Positions 1 to 11,140 of a stretch of 64,000 bases of DNA are shown piece after piece. A program made the position numbers and the translations under genes. Under the pieces are notes generated by a model that saw nothing but the letters and a program-made list of their open reading frames with translations, did no database searches and was not told the DNA's origin. Source of the stretch: Azolla caroliniana. Its lineage: Eukaryota > Polypodiophyta. Each line of letters begins with the position of its first letter. Position 1 is the first letter of the stretch. Location: assembly GCA_043228905.1 (NCBI GenBank), contig JBHGNT010000009.1:21762001-21826000 (forward strand), in the 5' to 3' direction.

Positions 1-474
1 CTTTAGTTAGAAGAAAATGCATGATAAAAGAAAAAGCTATGCATGCACATGTAGGGTGCATGAAAACCATAATCGATACAAACGCATCAAATTAGAAAAA
101 GTAGGATCACTTTAGAAAAAGTATAAAGTCTATCTATAGAAAAAGCATGGATTGTTAAAGACTCTCTCATCACTATATAAGGATGAGGAGCACAATGTAA
201 TAGTGTGTGAAATACTTGGAAATTGGATATATTTCCTAAAACACCAATTAATATAATATATTCATGGGATCCATGAATTTGTGATCAAAATTGTCTCTTA
301 CTATCTAAATATTGATTAAATACACTAAACTTGTGGGATTCACGAGATTGATAACTTACCTGTTTTTCTACCTATTCATTTCTAGCCTTCTCTGATATTC
401 TTCTTTCTCGTAGTCCAAAACCTCAACGGTTCCCGCCCGACTCACGCAACGATCCGACGCCGAAAGGCACGACA
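1..474 (+). repeat. Partial Ty3-type LTR of the E5/E1 family, cut by the window edge
   Basis: The sequence matches, in reverse complement, the LTRs at 9483-10303 and 12167-13083, and on the same strand the right part of the LTR at 46506-47166. It begins about 220 bp inside the LTR, so the rest lies outside the window. A promoter TATA box (TATATAA) is at 174-180. The LTR ends GGCACGACA at 474 and is followed directly by ACGT and by copia reverse transcriptase sequence, so it was inserted into element C1. Confidence 0.85.
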
Positions 475-478
475 ACGT

Positions 479-885
479 ACATGGGTCTGAGTTTGATTGG
501 TGGTATCCAAGCTGCTTGATGTAGGAGTCGAACTTTTGGTACCACATCCTTGGTGCTTGTCTTAAACCATAAAGGCTTTTCTTCAATCGACATACGAGGT
601 GACTTTCCTCCCATGTCACTGTGAAGCCTGCTGGATAAGACATCTAAATGTCTTCTTCCAGATCTCCCTATAGGAATGTTGTCTTTACGTCCATCTTCTC
701 AAGCTCTAGGTCTTTTGTCGCCACGACCCTACTAGGAGCCGAAGGGTGGTCATCTTGACTACAGGTGAGAATATCTCGTCGTAGTCGACCCCGTGTTCTT
801 ATTTGAACCCCTTCACGATGAGCCGAGCTTTGTATTTGGGCTTCTCTGAGTTAGATTGATATTTGTACCTGGAAACCTATTTGCA
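479..885 (-). pseudogene. Copia reverse transcriptase N-terminal part (C1)
   Basis: On the minus strand, frames with the classic RVT_2 opening can be read: KARLIVKGF, then DYDEIFSPVVKMTT, and further on SLYGLRQAPRMWYQKFDSYI followed by NSDPC. These are the conserved first blocks of copia reverse transcriptase. A stop follows KGF where Gln is normally found, and the middle is frameshifted. The YVDD catalytic block is absent because the reading is cut at 478 by the LTR of another element. It cannot make an active enzyme. Confidence 0.85.
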
Positions 886-1171
886 AGGTAGCAACTTCCT
901 TTCAGTTGGTTGTTCGACCATCTCTCATGTCCGATTCTGATGAATCGAATCCATTTCGGATTTCATGGCTTGTAGTCATGAGGTAGCAGCTTCCTTTCAA
1001 TTGGTTGTTCGACCATCTCTCATGTTCGATTCTGATGAATCGAATCCATTTCAGATTTCATGGCTTGTAGTCATGAGGTAGCGGCTTCCTTTCAGTTGGT
1101 TGTTCGACCATCTCTCATGTCCGATTCTGATGAATCGAATCCATTTCGGATTTCATGGCTTGTAGTCATGA
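886..1171. repeat. 95-bp tandem repeat, three copies
   Basis: Copies start near 886, 981 and 1076 (aggtagc...). Each holds the same ggttgttcgaccatctctc core and ends with catggcttgtagtcatg. Copies differ by a few substitutions. The period is not a multiple of three, so the expansion broke any frame in C1. Confidence 0.9.
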
Positions 1172-1401
1172 GTCGGCATCTAATGCGGCTATAGATTCTT
1201 CGTATGTGCTTGGTTTGCTTGCATCGGTGTAGTTGATGTAGTCGAGACCCGATTGATAAAACTTTTTTGGTCTTCTAACTCATCCAGATCTCCTGGGTGC
1301 CAAATGGATCGGTTCAGATCCTTCGATCGGTTATGTCGGTCAATCGGCATTTACCACTTATGTCAGGAGTCCTGTTGGATGACTCACCCTTGTAATAGGA
1401 G

Positions 1402-1825
1402 TTCAGCGATGTCACATCACCCTCCCCTGCTCCAGGATTGATTGACTTGAAGATAGGATTCTTAACCAACTCATGTCGACTTTTCCCCTTACCCTTTTTG
1501 GTGTGGTAGTCGAATCGACTCTGTCTCTATCAATTTTGTCGTTTTCGACTAGCACCTTGTTGGGTTTTGTCAATTTCTTAATGAAATCCATTTCGACTAC
1601 ACGACCTCTTTTGGATTCAGCGATGTCACATCACCCTCCCCTGCTCCAGGATTGATTGACTTGAAGATAGGATTCTTAACCAACTCACGTCGGCTTTTCC
1701 CATTACCCTTTTTGGTGTGGTAGTTGAATCGACTCTATCTCTATCAATTTTGTCGTTTTCGACTAGCACCTTGTCGGCTTTTGTCAATTTCTTAATCAAA
1801 TCTATTTTGATTACACGACCTCTTT
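1402..1825. repeat. 214-bp tandem duplication
   Basis: The block starting ttcagcgatgtcacatcacc at 1402 recurs at 1616 and runs through the tail cgacctcttttggattc. The copies differ by scattered transitions. It lies within C1, between the RT and integrase remains. Confidence 0.9.
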
Positions 1826-2249
1826 TGGATTCGGAGTCCACAGGTGTGGTGTCAACGTGGTCGATTTTGACTGTTTGTCGAATCTCTGATTCAACCTGGT
1901 GGGTTGGTCTTTCTACGACTTCTTTGTCGATTTCGAAGGAGACCTTTTCGCTCACTATTTTCTACTTGTTCCGTTGAGAGAGAATATAGTCTTCATTGAA
2001 GACCTGCATCACTGCTCCGGATCAATTTTTGGTTTTCTAGGTCCCATAGCCTGTAGCCAAATTCTCGATCGGTTCCATAATCAAGAAATATGCATTTCGT
2101 TGCATGGGGTGGCAAGTTAGTCCTTTTCTCCCTGGGGATGAATGCATAGGCTTCACATCTGAATATATAGACTCCGGAGCCTATCGTAGGTCAATTGTTT
2201 GCCTGACCATAGTGCCTGTGGCACTTTGAGCTTGATTGTTTTCGATGGC

Positions 2250-2994
2250 AATCGATTAATCAGATATATTGTCATCTGCAATGCTTTGGCCTAGAACTCC
2301 AACTTTAGTCCGGCTTGTTGGAGCATTGCCGTCACCCTCTCTTGGATCGTTTGGTTGATTCGTTCGGCCACTCCATTCTACATGTGTGTGTATGGAACAA
2401 TTTTCTGATGTCGGAGAGGTATTTTTTGAAGGCGCGGGAGGTGCATTCACCTCCATTGTCGGATCGAAGTGTCTTCACTCTGTATCTTGATTGGTTCTCC
2501 ACTTCAGTTGTCGACCGAGTGAAGACCTCAAGCGCTTTGTCTTTCGGCCTAAGTGAGTAGTTCCAAAATTTCAGTGTACAGTCATCTACAAATGTGATGA
2601 AGTACCGGGAGGCACCTAGTGATCGCTCAGGCATGGGCCCACATATATATGTGTGAACGAGCTGTAGGGGTTTTTGTATCGTCTTGTAATGGAGAGAGTG
2701 CGTCCTTTGGGCTTGTTTTCTATATCAACAATGATCATAGAAGTCCGTCTTCGCTTGTAGTTTCGGGATGTTGTCGACTGCCATTAGCCTATCAAGTTAG
2801 GCTTGAGACATATGGCCGAGTCGGCCATGCCATAAATTCGGGTCAATATTTTCGGCTACATTCAGTGCCCCTTCTGGATTGATCGCCATGATTGGGTACA
2901 TGTACTTGTGTCCACTTCCAATCTTCAAGCTTCCTCGGTTGATCATCCATGTCAACTTGTTCAGAGTCGTTCTGTACCCATCTTCGGCTAACAT
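2250..2994 (-). pseudogene. Copia GAG-pre-integrase and integrase core (C1)
   Basis: The minus-strand reading 2994-2797 ends in LWHGRLGHMSQA, the GAG-pre-integrase signature. Next, 2634-2332 reads FITFVDDCTLKFWNYSL and TLRSDNGGECTS, the first two catalytic blocks of a copia rve integrase. The third block is degraded: after MEWPNEST the frame moves. The domains are joined by frameshifts, so this is a dead copy. It lies downstream of gag and upstream of RT on its strand, as expected for copia. Confidence 0.85.
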
Positions 2995-3469
2995 GCCGAT
3001 GGGGACCAGACTCCTTCTTAATGTGATACGTGTCGGACTTGGTGCAGGACTATCGTGTTGCCATTCAACAATTGAATTGGTACTTCGCGTACTCTAGAGA
3101 TTTTGCATTCCTATCCATTTGCCTAGTCAAACCGTGTCGTTGGCGCCAACCGAATAGTTTCCTCTTTCCTCTTGATCGACCAACATTATGATAGGTCGAA
3201 TTTGTCCGATCAATTTGTTCTCGACTTCATCCTTGTCTGTCTCCCCTCGTTCTTGACTGATTGGTATTGCGACCAGTTTTGTTGGCTTGTTCTCTCAATT
3301 AACTGATTCGGTCGATTGCCTCAGTCGAATGATAAACTTCTGCCGACTCAGCGATGGTGAGTCCCATCGATTTTGATCAAATATCCTCTGTGAGGACTTG
3401 CCTGGCTGTTTCCTCTAGATTTAGATTTGGTTGGCTATTGGCAAATGTCGTGCAGAAAACCTCCCAACT

Positions 3470-3938
3470 CGCTAGCAGATCGATAGGAGGGCAAGGGTTT
3501 TCACTTCTTCTTCAAAGTTAATCCCTTGGGAGGAGAGTTCAGACAACACCCGACTGAAGGTGTTGATGTGGGAGGTTGTTGGTTCTGACTCTCTCATCGT
3601 CATATTCATATTGAATAGTTGTCTGATCAATATCAATTTCGAAGATGACGACTTCTTTTCGTACACATCCTACAATGTCTCCTATAATGAGAATGTTGTC
3701 TTCTCTTTGGCCATGTTGAAGTAGATATTTTCGGCCAAATGCATTCGTATGGTGGAGCGTGCAATTTCGTCTATGGATCTCCACTCTTCGGCTGTCATCG
3801 AAGCAGTTTTTCACTGTGTCGAAAGGCTTCGACCTGTCTTCTAATGATCAACACATCCTACATCATCTCTTTCCACAAGGCAAAGTTTTTGCCATCGAAC
3901 TTTCAGATTTCAACTCCTGTACCAGATGTTGAAGCCAT
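3470..3938 (-). pseudogene. Copia gag remnant (C1)
   Basis: An ATG at 3938 opens a minus-strand reading MASTSGTGVEI, stop, then KFDGKNFALWKEMM, the usual N-terminal gag block of Tork-like copia elements (target W in a F.G.N...W setting). Further on, 3666-3472 reads MTMRESEPTTSHINTFSRVL and ELSSQGINFEEEVKTLALL, a UBN2/gag motif. Several frameshifts separate the pieces. No zinc knuckle is readable. Confidence 0.7.
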
Positions 3939-4035
3939 GTTCTTTTTGAGAATGAGATTTTATTGACTTGGTCTTTTCCTTTGGTTGTAGGCTCTTCTCT
4001 CTGTCTTTTTGGCTATTCATCCCCGCCAAACAACA

Positions 4036-4051
4036 GGTCACTCAGATACCA
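4036..4051 (-). other. Primer-binding site of C1
   Basis: On the minus strand TGGTATCTGAGTGACC lies 2 bp inside the LTR end. Its first seven bases, TGGTATC, equal those of the initiator-Met primer site of plant copia elements (TGGTATCAGAGC); beyond that the match is partial. Confidence 0.7.
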
Positions 4052-4053
4052 GT

Positions 4054-4441
4054 TGAGGAATAGATATGCGTGGAAAAACGTGTGAGGACCTGCTAGTTTA
4101 TGAACAACAAATGACACACAGATATGCAACACAAGAAGAAACAGTAGATCGATAGAGATCGAACCTTCAATGGAAGTTCTTGTTATTCTGCAACTCTCTC
4201 TCTCTCTCTACAAGGCTCAATATAGAATTACAATGTTACGTTAGAGCATATATACTAAGCCCTAACTATTTGGATGTATGGATCTTACGCGTGTAATTGA
4301 TGTGTGTTGTGGATCCGGATACCAAACTAGAAGATAACCGGTTATAGTTGTTGGTGTTGAATGCCTTACCGTAACCACCCTTTGGTAAAGTGATCCGAAA
4401 TGACACCTTTTGTTAGAGCCAACTCTGGCCCAGGAGTAACA
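4054..4441 (-). repeat. 5' LTR of C1 (388 bp)
   Basis: Bounded by TGAGGAATAG at 4054 and GGAGTAACA at 4441; on the minus strand it therefore starts TGTTACTCC and ends TATTCCTCA, with TG..CA ends. The left edge adjoins the C1 primer site. It contains a short CT run at 4196-4212. The 3' partner is not in the window. Confidence 0.75.
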
Positions 4442-4685
4442 AATTTTTGGCGACCACAATTACTGCAGCAAGTAGCGAACATCGGGAGGATGGATGATTA
4501 GGCCAATGAACGACCTCGTTGCCGAATGAGCAAGAAGACTAGCCAAGAAACTATGGAGGTGGGAGGCTTACCAGCAAGCAGCCGAGGAGATCTGATCGGG
4601 TCGGTCTTTTTCCAGTGTGATTCGGCGGGTCGCAGAGGAGTTACTCCGGTTACATCACAATCCATAGCCGGATGAAGGAAGTAGT

Positions 4686-6549
4686 TTGAGTAGTTTGCAA
4701 CACATGGAATCCATCCTACAGACCCTCGCCGCGGGCAAGGGAGATTCGGGAGCATTCTCGGCTATAGAATCAAATTCGAACAGGGAGCATAGTGTTCAGT
4801 TCAATTATCGAAGTAGTCACGACACCCTGGAAGAGCTGGACGACGACGATTCAGAAAACAAACCAACGCCAGAACCGGAAAGGACAAAACCAACATCCCC
4901 ATTTATGTGAAATAGGTTCGGACCAGCAAGGGAAAGACATAGACGAGCAAGTGCGTACACCACCACACAACCAATCGAAGACTCAGGAGGAACTGGCTCC
5001 AACATCACCACTCAAGTCACCAAAGAAACAAGCGGACCGAGTACCGACACCACCTCTGGCAATACCGATAGACGAAGACTCCATGCCATACGAGTATGCG
5101 AAATATCGGGATGACCAGGACGTAGAGGCCCACATCTACGCCTTTCTCCAAACATGGGAGGCGAACCTTGTTTCACAACGACTGACCGAAGCAAAGGCCG
5201 AACGCTCAAAGATAGCAGAATTCGGCATGACCTTGGAAGGACCGGCGGCACGATGGCATAACAAGCACCTTCCTAACAGTATTGCCACATTTGAAAAATA
5301 AAAGACAAAATTTCTATGCATCTTCCACTGATAGGTGGAACAAAGGGAGATCGTCGGTCGGTTCTATACGACACGGTAGGACCCAATAGAAATTGTGCCG
5401 CAGTTCATCATCCGATTCTAGACGTTGCACAGTCAACTCACCAGAGCACTACCGGAAGAAGAAGTGAAAGCGATATTTTTGGCAGTGCTTTGAGAACCGC
5501 TCCGAGCAATGTGCGCGGTAATAAATTTCTGAACTAGCACAATAGACCAGGTCATGGAAATGGACAATGGGAGCACTCCAATGAGCACTCCCTAGCGAAG
5601 AAGACCTTTGGTTTTGACAGGCCGTACAATGCACAACGTGCCTTAACCCCGGTCACTCAACGATAGAATGCACAATGAGAACACAATGCATGTTATGTCA
5701 GTCCCGATCACACACAATGGACCGATGTGAATATAATCTACGAAACCGACAGTCGGCACCAGTCCGGCAGATCGAACCCTAGACTGAGCGACAAAACGAC
5801 GACGAATGGTTCAGGCGAGATGACTGCTACTGACCAATACAAGACATCCGATCCAATGACAAATAGGATGAGTATGATCGGGATCGTAATGATAGGAGCT
5901 GAGAATACAACCACAATAGGTATAATCCTGATCATTCCCCTACCGACCAATACAAGACATCCGATCCAACGACAAACAGGATGAGTATGATCGTGATTGT
6001 AATGATGAGAGCCGAGAATACAACCACGATAGGTATGATCCCGATTATTCCCCTAACTATAACAGAAGGAGGGATGACCAAACACAAGAGTATGCAAACT
6101 GGGAAGGATATCGGAATAACCGGCGCCATAATCGACAGAGAAATTTCTGAAGAGACGAGCATCGGGAGCTAGCTAGAGATTATCAATGTGAGCCGGATAG
6201 AAACACGACCGGTGCCAAATCAGAGCAACAGAGAATAGAGGAGTCCAACCGAGCGATAACCGCCTTTCAGTCCAGTAACACAGGAAAAGCGGAGTCTAGG
6301 AACACACGAAAAGTGTATTGTTATTATTGCAGGCAAGAAGGACATTATAGCAGTCAATGTTCGGTCAAGACCAATGAGAAACAACCGGCAGTGAACATGG
6401 TGATTGGGGAAGTGGCTGATATTCAACAAGTCACCACCCAATCGAAAGGAAAAACGTCAAAATGGGAGGCTCAGGAAGCAATCCAAAAACAGGCCACCGA
6501 ATGGATAGAAAAGGCGAATGAATTGAACGTGACCGAATTACGAGTCTAG
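4686..6549 (+). pseudogene. E0 gag with three CCHC zinc knuckles
   Basis: An N-terminal acidic Pro/Thr-rich stretch (EELDDDDSENKPTPEPERTK) shifts frame into a retrotransposon gag core at 4792-5301 (HIYAFLQTWEANLVSQRL, GMTLEGPAARWHNKHL). Two zinc knuckles follow: CTTCLNPGHSTIEC at 5632-5673 and CMLCQSRSHTMDRC near 5689-5730. A third, CYYCRQEGHYSSQC, is near 6316-6360. All fit C-x2-C-x4-H-x4-C. A stretch containing a 113-bp tandem duplication separates the second and third knuckles. Stops and frameshifts lie between the blocks. Three knuckles is more than the one or two usual in plant Ty3 gag. Confidence 0.75.
5832..6057. repeat. 113-bp tandem duplication inside E0 gag
   Basis: The block gaccaatacaagacatccga at 5832 recurs at 5945 and runs on through gatcat/gattattcccct. 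The period is not a multiple of three, so it shifts the gag frame. Confidence 0.85.
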
Positions 6550-6627
6550 CAAATGAAACCTCTAAAGGAACCAACAGAGACCACGGACGAGAACCCAACG
6601 TGGTAGGCATTACAGGACTGCCAGATT

Positions 6628-7130
6628 ATGCTAATGCAATTAGTGCCCCGATTCACCAAGGGGTTGAAATCGTTAGTGGCCCCACAAAACTACACACCGG
6701 CTCCTGCATTCTTTTCGAATGCGGAAGAAGGACCGGCCATCATGGACACGAGAAACCCTCCAATCATAGTCATCGTCAAGGGAACAAAAGTACCGGGAAC
6801 AATCGTAGATGGCGGATCGGGAGTGAACGTAATTAGCCAACGTACCTGTGATACCTGGGGGATCCAGGAATGGGAACCATGCCCATTCTGGCTCCGGATG
6901 GCTGATACCAATTCGGTCCGGGCAACCAGACTACTTCGGGATTCGGAGGTCACAATCGGCGGACATGCATTCCGGATATCCGCAGTGGTTCTGCAGCTAA
7001 ACGCACAATGAGCATATCCCTTGTTGCTAGGAAGACTATGGCTGCGGACGACGCACATAAAACAGAATTGGTAGAAGAATTTCATTACTTTCCGGCGAGG
7101 CAAAGCAAAAGTGTGAGTACTGACACACCC
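6628..7130 (+). pseudogene. E0 aspartic protease remnant
   Basis: The open reading 6628-7011 contains IIVIVKGTKVPGTIVDGGSG followed by VNVIS, in the place of the retropepsin catalytic block; the usual D[ST]G is here D-G-G. It then reads ATRLLRDSEVTIGGHAFRI, a typical retropepsin strand, and in another frame YPLLLGRLWLR, the ILG[RM].WL flap-end block. Substitution in the active triad and the stop at 7009-7011 make it inactive. Confidence 0.75.
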
Positions 7131-7407
7131 ATGAATGGGTGCCAGTAAGGAGTTGATGCCACTATATGCGGAAAGCATTAACATGCTAGAAGGGCTAGTC
7201 GACAAAGAGGTAGATCGATACCTTGACAAACATCCAAGGATAGTTCTATTGTTCGAAGTAGACGTTGCGGAAGCAGTTACCCCGTATATCATGCAAACGG
7301 AAGAAGTTGGTGATGATCCGGATTGAGATGCAATCCGGAAATTACATCAAGCCCAGGAATCCCTGAAACAGGAAATGGAAGTATCGCAACGAGTGAGAGC
7401 GTCATAG

Positions 7408-8260
7408 TTGGAGGAACTGAGCCTCGGAACTAGGGAGAAATCGAAACTAGTAAATGTGGCAAAAGAAATGCCACTGTCAGAAAAATCATTGATGGTGTCA
7501 CTACTGAAAGAATTACGGGACGTATTCGCATGGTCGTACGAAGACATGCAAGGATTGGACCCCCAGTTGTATCAGCACCAAATTCACCTGAGCAAGGATA
7601 CAAAACTGGTAGCACAGAGACGATATCGCATGAATCCGAACTATGCGGCCAAAGTGAAAGAGGAGATTGATAAATTACTTTGAGTCGGTTTTATCCGGCC
7701 AGTGAAGCGGGCAACATGGTTAAGCCCGATTGTGGTCGTTCCCAAGAAAAATGGCAAATTTAGGTTTTGTGTGGATTACCGGAAGTTAAATGCAGCAACG
7801 GTGACGGATGCGTTTCCACTCCCATTAACAAATACGGTTCTAGACGTGGTAACCGGTCACGAAGTATATAACTTCCTCAACGGATTCAGTGGATACAATC
7901 AAATTCGGATGCATCCAACAAACCAGGAGAAGACAACATCTGTTACGGAGTGGGGACTATTCGTGGCGGTAGTAATGATGTTCAAACTAAAGATGGCGCC
8001 AGAAACATTTCAGCGAATCATTATGGACATATTCGAAAAATTCATTCCGGCATTTATGCAGGTGTTTCTAGAAGATTTTATGGTTTATAGCCAAAAGGGA
8101 GAGCACCTGGATCATCTCCGGTTATGTTTAGAGAAGTGATGGGGATACCGGCTTAGCCTAAATCCAACAAAGTGTATGTTTGGAGTAGCAAGTGGGACGT
8201 TGTTAGGACATATCGTGAGCAAGGACGTCATTGCGGTAGATCCGATAAAGAAAAAGCTAA
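7408..8260 (+). pseudogene. E0 Ty3-type reverse transcriptase
   Basis: Readable blocks in order: DVFAWSYEDMQGLDPQLYQH (linker), GFIRPVKRATWLSPIVVVPK, FRFCVDYRKLNAATVTDAFP, LNGFSGYNQIRMHP, MAPETFQRIIMDIF, and FLEDFMVYSQKGEHLDHLRL, then TKCMFGV and LLGHIVSKDVIAVDP. These are the fingers, palm and thumb of a Ty3 RT. The catalytic FLDD is FLED, and a TGA at 7681 and TGA after LCLEK at 8137 interrupt the frame. Domain order and residues place it in Ty3/gypsy. Confidence 0.9.
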
Positions 8261-8496
8261 TTTGGAAGCACAGCCACCGGCAAACGCCAAAGCACTAAGC
8301 CGGTTTTTAGGACAAATCCAGTGGCATAGCTGGATGCTCTGGTATTTGGCCAACTTTGCCACACCATTACACGTGGCCGTTCACCGAATCCAATTCCAAT
8401 GGATGGAGCTGGAGGAAAGGGCATACCACGTGTTGAAATTGATGCTATCACAGGCGGTGATGGTGCAAACCCCCGGATTGAACCAAGAAATTTCAT

Positions 8497-8853
8497 GTGT
8501 TCGTGGACGTGTCCGATATAGCGATCGACATCGTTCTCATGCAGCACACCGAACCAAGGTGGTACCAGATGGTGTACTACACCAGTCGGAAGCTCTCAAA
8601 GTCCGAACGAAACTACTCTACAATAGAGAGAGAAGCCTTGGGGATGGTTTATAGCGTAACAAAGTTCTGCCATTACCTCCTACGACGAAAATTTTCATTT
8701 CATGTGGATCATTCGACACTACTATACTTGGTCTCAAAAGCATCCTTAACTGGTAAACTAGCCCGGTGGACATTCTTGCTACAAGAATTTGAATTTGAAA
8801 TATTCCACCGACCAGAAGTGCAACATGCGCTAACCGATTACTTAAGCCGGTAA
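8497..8853 (+). pseudogene. E0 RNase H
   Basis: Reads MFVDVSDIAIDIVLMQ, YYTSRKLSKSERNYSTIERE, ALGMVYSVTKFCHYLLRRKF, HVDHSTLLYL, GKLARWTFLLQEFEFEIFHR and a final ALTDYLSR. This is the RNase H domain of a Ty3 element (RT_RNaseH type: D...D, T/S.E.E.L, TDH, LADYLSR). TDH is VDH here. The frame is intact over 118 codons but detached from RT by a broken stretch at 8260-8496. Confidence 0.85.
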
Positions 8854-9069
8854 GAATCCAGAGAAACCAAAGACGGTGTTGAGAAGGAGTTCTCGGATGC
8901 ACAGTTATTAAGGGTAACTGTGGAGACGACGGCGGATGAAAGAGTGGTAGGAGAAGATAAGTGGCTTACCAACATGCACCAATTCCTATGCACCAGACTG
9001 CCTCCAGAGGAATTGAATTGGGATGAATGGAAGCGGTTGGCAGTACAGAGTCGGCATTTTTTCTTATTG

Positions 9070-9482
9070 TAGGACACGATGTACCATAAAAGAGCTGACG
9101 GAATCTGGCGACGTGAGGTCCAGAGTGACGAGAAGGACGTAATCCTACGAGAAGCCCATTGTAGCGTGGCAGGAGGCCACTAAGCCGGATACGCTATGAC
9201 AAGGAAAATTGGGAGAAGCGGATTGTGGTAGCCCACAACACTGAAGAAAGCCACTTGGTATGCAAAGGAATACGACCTTTGTCAGCGAATGGGCCGACCG
9301 ACGGAGCACTCACGGATGCCGCATCAACCGGTGTTCCCATTAGACCCCTTTCAAAAATGGGGACTGGATTTTGTCAGACCGTTCAAAATGCCGGCAATGA
9401 GAACCGGCAACCGGTACATAATTGTGGCAACCGTTTACTGTACAATGTGGGTGGAAGCCATAGCAGTCAGAGACAACACCGT
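9070..9482 (+). pseudogene. E0 integrase, first half (zinc finger and start of core)
   Basis: The H2C2 zinc-finger block reads REAHCSVAGGH ... GLWWPTTLKKATWYAKEYDL and CQRMGR, with the first Cys of CxxC changed to Tyr. The core begins PFQKWGLDFVRPFK (first catalytic Asp in LDFV) and NRYIIVATVYCTMWVEAIAV, ending RDNT at 9480. The remainder of the core continues 3.6 kb away at 13084, because element E1 sits between. Confidence 0.85.
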
Positions 9483-10303
9483 TGTTGTGCCTTTCGGCAC
9501 CGGATCGTTGCGTGAGTCGGGTGGGAACCACTGAGGTTTTGAACTAGGAGAAAGAAGAATATGAGAGAAGGCTAGTAATGAATAGGTAGAAAGATAGGTA
9601 AGTTATGAATCTCGTGAATCCCATGAGTTTAGTGTTTTTAATCAATATTGAGATAGTAAGAGACAATTTTGATCACAAATTTGTGAATCCCACGAATATA
9701 TTATATTAATTGGTGTTTTAGGAAATATATCCAATTTCAAAGTATTTCACACACTATTACATTGTGCTCCTCATCCTTATATAGTGAGGAGAGAGTCTTT
9801 AACAATCCATGCTTTTTCTATAGATAGACTCTATACTTTTTCTAAAGTGATCCTACTTTTTCTAATTTGATACGTTTTTATCGATTATGACTTTCATGCA
9901 CACTACATGTGCATGCGTAGCTTTTTCTTTTATCATGCGTTTTCTTCTAACTAAAGTTTATCCTAGCGTGAACTTACCTTTCTATATGGGATGTTTACTT
10001 TTTCTTTAACACTAATGATATGTTAGTGTAATGGTAAGGCTTTACATTATAAACATGGAGGTGCAAGGTTTGAATCTTGCCCTATGCATGTAATATATAT
10101 TTTTATACTTTCTTCTATTTACAAATATGTCTCTTCATCCAGTTCTCATCGGGTCTCCTTACTGGGTCCGGTCCTTACCGATTCCTCTTTACCAGTTCCT
10201 CCTTCATTCGGTTCCCACCGGTTCTTCTTTATTGGTTCCTCCTTGTCCCATCCGGAGGGACAAAAATGCAATTTTCTCATAGTGTGCGAATTACACTACG
10301 ACA
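9483..10303 (-). repeat. 3' LTR of E1 (821 bp)
   Basis: Left end TGTTGTGCC (from TGTCGTGCC), right end CTACGACA. Shorter than the 5' LTR (917 bp), mainly because the cttcatccggttctcaccgg minisatellite near the right end has fewer units. It carries a TATA box on the minus strand near 9779 (inside ccttatatagtg) and an antisense tRNA-like segment at 10021-10080. Confidence 0.9.
10021..10080 (+). ncRNA. tRNA-like segment (A and B boxes) antisense in the E1 3' LTR
   Basis: Box A-like TTAGTGTAATGG at 10023-10034 and box B-like GGTTTGAATCT at 10067-10077 are about 32 bp apart, as in a tRNA. GCAAG/CTTGC around the B box can form a T-arm stem, with an 8-nt instead of 7-nt loop. A TTTTT run follows at about 10092. 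No clear acceptor stem is seen, so it is tRNA-derived rather than a tRNA gene. Confidence 0.45.
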
Positions 10304-10316
10304 CTCGCCCCCTCTG
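10304..10316 (-). other. Polypurine tract of E1
   Basis: On the minus strand CAGAGGGGGCGAG lies directly before the 3' LTR. The same tract precedes the E5 LTR at 46493-46505, and the ~23 bp upstream of it (acataccggaggatgtgcgg) are also shared. Confidence 0.85.
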
Positions 10317-10900
10317 AACCCGCACATCCTCCGGTATGTGCCGAAATTGTCGGTGCTCATTATTCTCCATCCGTAATATCCTCAGTTTGTCCCGCTATGT
10401 CATCTTTGTCTCTCCATTTTGAGCATATCTATTCTTTCCACCCGAACCATTGTCGCCATCCGATCCACCATATTCTTTGTTCTCTCTCGTCTTAGAATCT
10501 CGCGTTAGTGTTTATGTTCTTCCCGTTAGAGCCTTTCTTCTTTGTTGAGATGTCATCGTTAATAATACCTTTCAAATCCACTTGGCCCTTGTCATCCGTG
10601 GTAGTGTCTTTTCTTGGCCTCTTTCTTATCTTCATCAACCTTGATTTTTTTCCGGATCGGTCTCGTCCGATCGACTTTTGGTTGAGTCATATTAGCTTCT
10701 TTAAGATTCGTTCTTGTCCAATCGACTTTCGGTTGGATCGGCTTTCGATCGGATTCGTATTCGGCCGAAACAAACTCGATTGATCGGTTTTGACCGAGTC
10801 GGCCCCCTTCCGGGTCGGTTTTTGTTTAGATCGGAATTTCGTCCGGATCATCTTCCATCCGAACCGGCTTCCGACTTTACCTTTCTTGCCGCCACCTCCC
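10317..10900 (-). other. 3' non-coding part of E1
   Basis: No coding domain is recognised. The stretch 10640-10860 is rich in gatcgg/ccgatc motifs, giving low-complexity Arg/Ser-rich readings. It lies between the gag-LETSAV region and the purine tract. Confidence 0.6.
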
Positions 10901-11140
10901 GTCTCTCCGGTCTCATGTTGGTACTCGAACACAACCGCCGAAGTCTCTAGAATTAGTGGGTAGGAATCCTCGGTATTATCGTTCTCCGTTCTTTCACCCA
11001 TAGCCACCTTCTTGGCTATCTCTCCGTCGTATGCATCGGATTCGAGCTTTGTTTTCTCTCCGCCACCTTCCATCTCTTCGATCTCACGTTGTCTTTCGAA
11101 TGCAACTGCCGAAGTCTCTAGAACTAGCGGTGGGAAAGTC
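10900..11140 (-). repeat. LETSAV...GGG cassette, two units, in E1
   Basis: On the minus strand two units read LVLETSAVAFERQREIEEME with GGG, then LILETSAVVFEYQHETGETG with GGG. The same cassette occurs nine times in E2 and about six times in E3, always downstream of gag. Confidence 0.8.

Larger units (their letters stand above)
479..4441 (-). mobile_element. C1: decayed Ty1/copia retrotransposon, minus strand
   Basis: Reading right to left it has a 5' LTR (4054-4441), a primer site (4036-4051), gag (3938-3470), degenerate protease, GAG-pre-integrase and integrase (2994-2250), and the start of reverse transcriptase (885-479). The order gag-integrase-RT is that of copia elements. The 3' end is replaced by the LTR at 1-474. 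The span 1172-2250 shows only short open stretches and tandem duplications, and 2995-3470 holds no readable domain. The element abuts the internal start of E0 at 4442, so it landed at or near the 5' LTR edge of E0. Confidence 0.8.

Noticed and set aside
886-1171. A CRISPR-like or satellite array
   Set aside because: Three direct 95-bp copies without spacers, inside a copia element; an ordinary local tandem repeat.
4442-4470. A primer-binding site for E0 in tttttggcgaccac
   Set aside because: It starts like some gypsy sites (TTGGCG), but the following bases do not fit any tRNA I can name and the E0 5' LTR is missing.
10021-10080. A functional tRNA gene in the LTR
   Set aside because: A and B boxes are visible, but there is no acceptor stem and the T-arm loop has the wrong length.
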